The notes under the pieces: model-generated | The model's database searches: none | The model's input: the letters and a program-made list of their open reading frames with translations, nothing else | Told to the model about the DNA's origin: nothing | Translations under genes and position numbers: made by a program | Shown: piece by piece, positions 62,501 to 64,000 of the stretch | Layout: each line of letters begins with the position of its first letter | How positions within the stretch are numbered: position 1 is the first letter of the stretch | Source: Colius striatus | Taxonomy: Eukaryota > Chordata > Aves > Coliiformes > Coliidae | Reading direction: 5' to 3' | DNA length: 64,000 nucleotides | Assembly: GCF_028858725.1 (NCBI RefSeq) | Contig: NC_084774.1 | Coordinates: 10,390,001-10,454,000, forward strand

Positions 62501-62601
62501 TGTTGTAGCTAATAACAACAGGCATATCAAGGATCTCTACTTGATCCCCCTGAGTACTAAGGACCCAATTCCTTCCAAACTCTTGCCTTTTGAGGGACCA
62601 G
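35318..62601 (+). CDS. DIDO1: DIDO1 (death inducer-obliterator 1), 5' three-quarters of the gene
   Basis: DIDO1 is a nuclear chromatin and transcription regulator. Its PHD finger reads methylated H3K4, and its TFIIS-central and SPOC domains link it to RNA polymerase II and its phosphorylated CTD. Joining the exons in frame from the ATG at 37125 gives 1,273 codons plus one base. In order: an acidic/Ser-rich N-terminus; the basic TTIAKRE and RRSGRQPKRTERVE region (about 100-150); a Glu/Asp tract; PHD finger (about 362-420, Cys4-His-Cys3); a second Cys-rich CIGPGCFN...VYCSND motif (about 490-510); TFIIS central domain (about 757-860); HRAHLFDLNCKIC; SPOC (about 1140-1250). Exon order and phases match mammalian exons 3-15. 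The giant DIDO3 exon is missing because the window ends. Odd points: Leu replaces the human start Met, so translation must begin upstream, and an in-frame TAG divides the upstream frame. Confidence 0.96.
37020..37227 (+). CDS. DIDO1: DIDO1 upstream exon with TAG, likely start codon and internal 3' splice site
   Basis: Acceptor TTTCCTCAG|GAGCC, donor GGTCAG|GTAAAG. The frame from the previous exon reads EPSGKRRLRVLGPADGSEA and stops at TAG 37077-37079. The same frame then reopens and has ATG at 37125 (MLNDSDPLLPSSGSPFHSTL), running to the donor with one extra base. A second acceptor, CATTCCACTCTGCAG (AG at 37186-37187), is preceded by a long pyrimidine tract. Using it starts the exon at 37188 in phase 0, skipping both the TAG and this ATG. 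Confidence 0.65.
37186..37187 (+). promoter_or_regulatory. DIDO1: Internal alternative 3' splice site in the DIDO1 5' exon
   Basis: CTGCAG preceded by about 35 bases rich in C and T (TTTGCTGCCCTCCTCTGGCT then CTCCTTTTCATTCCACT). The exon start at 37188 keeps the frame of the exon ending at 35505 and the frame of the exon at 37801. Confidence 0.6.
37801..37911 (+). CDS. DIDO1: DIDO1 N-terminal exon, residues about 35-72
   Basis: Acceptor TTTCTCTTCAG, donor CCTG|GTAAGG. 111 bases, one extra base at each side. Encodes FQGEDIGVRTMEHSGGSQSV, then PLDSESNTDTMENNSP. Two further in-frame ATGs have good contexts, 37833 (ACTATGG) and 37893 (ACCATGG), and could start shorter products. Confidence 0.75.
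38248..39160 (+). CDS. DIDO1: DIDO1 large exon: conserved N-terminus, acidic tract, first half of PHD finger
   Basis: Acceptor TTGTTTTTAG|CA, donor AACAACAG|GTAGGC. It encodes LDDKGDQSNEEEQKPMKP, the equivalent of the human start region, with Leu where human has Met. The conserved FRKTWGFRRTTIAKREG and SGRQPKRTERVEEF blocks follow. Next come a Gln-rich run (EQQPQQQQQSL), a nine- to ten-Glu tract with SDSDSDG, and YDPNALYCICRQPHNN. The PHD finger is split by a phase-2 intron after its first zinc ligands. It corresponds to mammalian exon 3. Confidence 0.97.
39477..39795 (+). CDS. DIDO1: DIDO1 exon: second half of PHD finger
   Basis: Acceptor TTTTTTCAG|GTTTATG, donor CAACCT|GTAAGT. Encodes FMICCDRCEEWFHGDCVGIS through YICPNC, completing the Cys4-His-Cys3 zinc ligands and the Trp of the histone-reading cage. 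It ends GKKKLKIFQP. Confidence 0.97.
42633..42845 (+). CDS. DIDO1: DIDO1 exon: Cys-rich CIGPGC motif
   Basis: Acceptor CAATTTATAG, donor CTGCAG|GTGAGC. Encodes VIEAPGASKCIGPGCFNLAQ, then PDSVYCSNDCILKHAAATMK and a Lys/Pro-rich tail. The paired Cys motifs resemble a second small zinc-binding segment. 71 codons, phase 0. Confidence 0.97.
43577..43799 (+). CDS. DIDO1: DIDO1 exon before the long intron
   Basis: Acceptor TTTATCATCCAG|GGAGG, donor CAAAT|GTATGT. It ends with the conserved TPSWASDHNYNAVKPERTAA block and SSSLLFK. The last base joins CT in the exon at 56615 to make Ser. This corresponds to mammalian exon 6, the branch point of the short isoform. Confidence 0.95.
43800..43849 (+). CDS. 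DIDO1: Read-through tail of the short DIDO1 isoform
   Basis: If the donor at 43800 is not used, the frame continues ...LLFKCMYRIGIFLNNHFHFL and stops at TGA 43847-43849. The resulting protein would be 569 residues counted from the position equivalent to the human start, close to the 562 residues I recall for the human short form. An AATAAA lies about 1 kb downstream. Inferred; not proven by sequence alone. Confidence 0.5.
44845..44850 (+). terminator. DIDO1: Candidate poly(A) signal for the short DIDO1 isoform
   Basis: AATAAA in the context CAGAAATAAACC, 1.0 kb after the TGA of the read-through tail. It is the first AATAAA I see after that stop. Confidence 0.35.
47636..47944 (+). repeat. CR1 LINE 3'-end, about 300 bp
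   Basis: The best CR1 copy in the window. The plus strand shows 'aaaggggcctgcaagaa', 'gggactttttacaagggcct', 'ctgtgagggtggtgaggccc', 'ttgcccagagaggttgtggc', 'tggaagtgttcaagggcagg' and a terminal 'ctaggattctat'. It is 5'-truncated with no intact frame and is inserted in the long DIDO1 intron in sense orientation. Confidence 0.95.
56615..57050 (+). CDS. DIDO1: DIDO1 exon: Ser/Pro/Lys-rich linker and start of TFIIS-central domain
   Basis: Acceptor TCTGTTTTACAG|CTC, donor AAGAG|GTGGGA. It encodes a low-complexity linker with FKGVIPKKPWPSSGS, then QIRQNIRRSLKEILWK, the first helix of the TFIIS central (TFS2M) domain. Without splicing the frame would end RWE then TGA at 57058-57060. Confidence 0.96.
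57901..58060 (+). CDS. DIDO1: DIDO1 exon: TFIIS-central domain
   Basis: Acceptor GTTTTTCACAG, donor AACCAG|GTTTGG. Encodes VNDSDDLVMTESEVGRVALN, then the conserved EKEMFNLFQVTDNRYKSKYR and SIMFNLKDPKNQ. Confidence 0.98.
58515..58631 (+). CDS. DIDO1: DIDO1 exon: end of TFIIS-central domain
   Basis: Acceptor TTTCCTTTCAG, donor AAAGCT|GTAAGT. Encodes GLFHRVLREEISLSKLVRMK and PEELVSKELSVWKEKPAKA. 39 codons, phase 0. Confidence 0.98.
58726..58833 (+). CDS. DIDO1: DIDO1 exon: linker after TFIIS-central domain
   Basis: Acceptor CTGTTTCAG, donor TCTGAT|GTAAGT. Encodes VIESRSKSHEIKKTVVKREH and NMEDSPPVSDSD, the latter conserved with human. Confidence 0.97.
59267..59402 (+). CDS. DIDO1: DIDO1 exon: HRAHLFDLNCKICTG block
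   Basis: Acceptor CATTTTTAG, donor CACAG|GTATCT. Encodes EQQESSRTGQNSNSAPSLDV, then the strongly conserved FSSMLKDTTSQHRAHLFDLN and CKICTG. Confidence 0.98.
59530..60070 (+). CDS. DIDO1: DIDO1 exon: disordered linker
   Basis: Acceptor CATTTCTAG, donor ATCAA|GTGCGT. 541 bases encoding a poorly conserved Ser/Thr/Ala/Glu-rich stretch with islands shared with human: GGVVTTITVSGRDPRTA and VPKSILTKPSSSPDPRYLAV. It ends SPNI then AA, completed as Asn by the next exon. Confidence 0.96.
60226..60302 (-). repeat. Short CR1 fragment
   Basis: 'ggaatcatagaacggtaggg' followed by 'gttggaagggacctttagag' and 'gtcatctagtccaacccccc' is the reverse complement of a CR1 3' tip, in the DIDO1 intron between 60071 and 60699. 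Confidence 0.9.
60700..60853 (+). CDS. DIDO1: DIDO1 exon: start of SPOC domain
   Basis: Acceptor TTTGTTTTGCAG|TGTCGC. Encodes VAEPRSPQDSDTSLFLSRLN, then TIWKGFINMQSVAKFVTKAY and PVSGCFDYLSE, the first strands of SPOC. The donor GAG|GTCAGC is weak at +3, so read-through to VSTDMSLFGSVLQFCG and a stop is conceivable. Confidence 0.97.
61666..61755 (+). CDS. DIDO1: DIDO1 exon: middle of SPOC domain
   Basis: Acceptor TTCTTGTTTAG, donor TCTAAG|GTATTC. Encodes DLPDTIHIGGRISPKTVWDY and VGKLKSSLSK, strongly conserved with human. 30 codons, phase 0. Confidence 0.98.
62406..62601 (+). CDS. DIDO1: DIDO1 exon: end of SPOC domain (last exon in window)
   Basis: Acceptor TTGTATTACAG, donor GACCAG|GTAAGC. 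Encodes ELCLIRFHPATEEEEVAYIS, LYSYFSSRGRFGVVANNNRH and DLYLIPLSTKDPIPSKLLPF EGPG. It corresponds to mammalian exon 15. The phase-1 end should join the giant exon beginning with the equivalent of human LESPRPN, outside the window. Confidence 0.98.
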
Positions 62602-62633
62602 GTAAGCACAAAAAAGGGGAGGCTAAATGCTAG
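62602..62633 (+). CDS. DIDO1: Read-through tail of the middle DIDO1 isoform (DIDO2-like)
   Basis: If the donor at 62602 is not used, the frame ends ...EGPGKHKKGEAKC, then TAG (62631-62633). Counted from the position of the human start this gives about 1,209 residues, comparable to the 1,189 I recall for human DIDO2. An AATAAA lies 0.93 kb downstream. Confidence 0.5.
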
Positions 62634-64000
62634 GTAAAATCACCAACCAAAAATCAATCTGAGACAAGTTGTTGAATCTTTAGTTTAAATCTTATTAATT
62701 TTTTTTAATATAAAGATAATTTTCAAGCATGTAAATAGGGAAGAAATAGAAATCCAACTCTGCTCAAGAGGAAATGAAATTGACTCAGCCTTTCCAACAA
62801 GATGCTTTACACACTGTGAGGAGGATGAGTTTACCTGTAGGATCAAATATATGGAATAGCCACCACACTGAAAAAAAAAACCCAGCCAGCAACCCCCCAC
62901 CTCCCACCTGCAGCAGCTCCTCCATCCCTCAAACCCCAGGCCCTTACAAATCATTCACAGCAGCTTAAATCAAGCAGGAAACTTTGCCCACAGTGGAGTC
63001 CAGAAATCTGTGAAGCCAAAGGTGCTGTTGATGGCGGTTTCCCACGGTGGTCATCATCTCACGTTGCACACGTGATGTGGTGCACAAGGGGTTTGGAAAG
63101 TTTTCTTCTGGTTGGAGCAAACTCCAGCCAAATCAATGACTTCTGAAATGTGCTTTGTTCCAGGGGAAAGGGATCCCCATTCCCTGCTGTTGGTAGGTGG
63201 CAGGCAGTAGTTGGTACAGGCAGGTTATATCACACTCTTTTTGGGTGAGATTACGGGTTGGCTTGAGTTTGTTCCGTGCTTGTGCATGGAGCATGGTGAC
63301 AGAAGAACTGAGCATGAAACAGCTTTCAGTTCCAAAATTTGAAGACCTCTTCATCAAAATGGAGGATGTTCATGTGCTTAGTTCCCAAATAAGTGCTTCC
63401 TAGCTCTGCTGAATTGGGTTCCTGTTTTAAAACCAGATCCAGTGTCGGGGCGAAAAATCAGGTAAGAAGTTGTTCTCTTCTGGTGACTGTATTAAAACCA
63501 CAGCATGAAAGACATGTAACCCACACTTCTTAATGACATTTGACACTCCTTTCTTCCACAACCAATAAAAATGTTTTACAGAAAGTGGTCATTGTCTCTT
63601 TAAATTGTAAACCCTGTCCCTTTGAATAGAGTTGAGCAAGGACTTGAAGCTTATGATCTGATCAGTATGGCTGGAGGGGGGGAGGAGGGAGAGGGCAATG
63701 AAGCCTTGCCACTCCAGAAATCCTAGTTAGAAGATATTGCAGCTGTATCAGCCAGTTCCATCAGGCACATATGGATGATGAATTTCTCCTGTTTCCTGAT
63801 GGGCTGGATTTGGAGCACAACTGAGGACTTCTGAACTGCACTATTACCTAGAAGATCTGCAGAAAGCTTTGACGTGGGGGATTTAAAACCGGAGGGAAAC
63901 GGAAGTTTATCCATATTTATACTGAATTCATCTCAGACATTTATTACCAGATGTTGTGTACTGATTGGCTGTCTCTGCAGTGGTTTACTGTGTGGGAATT
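62634..64000 (+). other. DIDO1: DIDO1 intron after the SPOC exon / possible 3' UTR of the middle isoform
   Basis: No exon with the expected continuation of the long isoform is visible before the right edge. The first 0.95 kb may be 3' UTR of the read-through isoform. A possible 25-base exon-like interval (CCAG|ATCC... to AATCAG|GTAAGA, about 63438-63462) is too short to judge. Confidence 0.6.
63564..63569 (+). terminator. DIDO1: Candidate poly(A) signal for the DIDO2-like isoform
   Basis: AATAAA in CACAACCAATAAAAATG, followed within 40 bases by a GT/T-rich stretch (gtggtcattgtctctttaaa). It is well placed to end a transcript that reads through the donor at 62602. Confidence 0.45.

Noticed and set aside
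63438-63462. 25-base micro-exon candidate between AACCAG and AATCAG|GTAAGA
   Set aside because: The acceptor is weak, and the peptide does not resemble the expected DIDO1 continuation. Kept only as a note.
63766-63830. Possible C/D-box snoRNA (GATGATGA ... CTGAGG) in the last DIDO1 intron
   Set aside because: Box-like motifs are present but there is no terminal stem, and the internal boxes are not convincing.

Overview
The window looks like avian nuclear DNA. It holds six or more degraded fragments of CR1, the dominant LINE of birds. It has compact multi-exon genes with GT-AG introns and CpG-island promoters. It also carries the conserved vertebrate neighbourhood SLC17A9 - GID8 - DIDO1, which is human 20q13.33. 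I cannot name the species. There are no prokaryotic genes, CRISPR arrays, tRNAs or rRNAs that I can see.

Layout. (1) 1-9,650, minus strand: the 5' part of SLC17A9 (vesicular/lysosomal nucleotide transporter). A tiny first coding exon (9612-9649) lies in a CpG island, an 8.5 kb intron follows, and exon 2 is at 875-1072. The later exons lie to the left of the window. (2) 10.2-13.4 kb: intergenic DNA. (3) 13.4-20.1 kb, minus strand: a complete GID8, with a long 3' UTR, four coding exons that join to exactly 228 codons plus stop, and a non-coding first exon in a second CpG island. (4) 20.65-24.4 kb: intergenic DNA between two divergent genes. (5) 24.4 kb to the right edge, plus strand: DIDO1. A third CpG island with a first-exon donor at 24825 is followed by a 10.5 kb intron and fifteen downstream exons, up to the one that finishes the SPOC domain (62406-62601). 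The giant last exon of the long DIDO3 isoform is not in the window.

The genes have separate jobs. SLC17A9 loads ATP into vesicles and lysosomes. GID8 is a scaffold of the CTLH/GID ubiquitin ligase. DIDO1 is a chromatin and RNA polymerase II reader with PHD, TFIIS-central and SPOC domains. GID8 and DIDO1 are head-to-head, with promoters about 4.6 kb apart.

The most interesting item is the 5' end of DIDO1. The Met that starts the human protein is Leu here, and the reading frame stays open through two more exons upstream. One further exon opens the same frame but is cut off by a single in-frame TAG (37077-37079). A strong internal 3' splice site at 37186-37187 would remove that TAG without changing frame. 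The extended N-terminus also seems to resemble the N-terminus of the paralogue PHF3, from memory. Read-through tails after two DIDO1 exons, each followed by an AATAAA, match the known short and middle isoforms.
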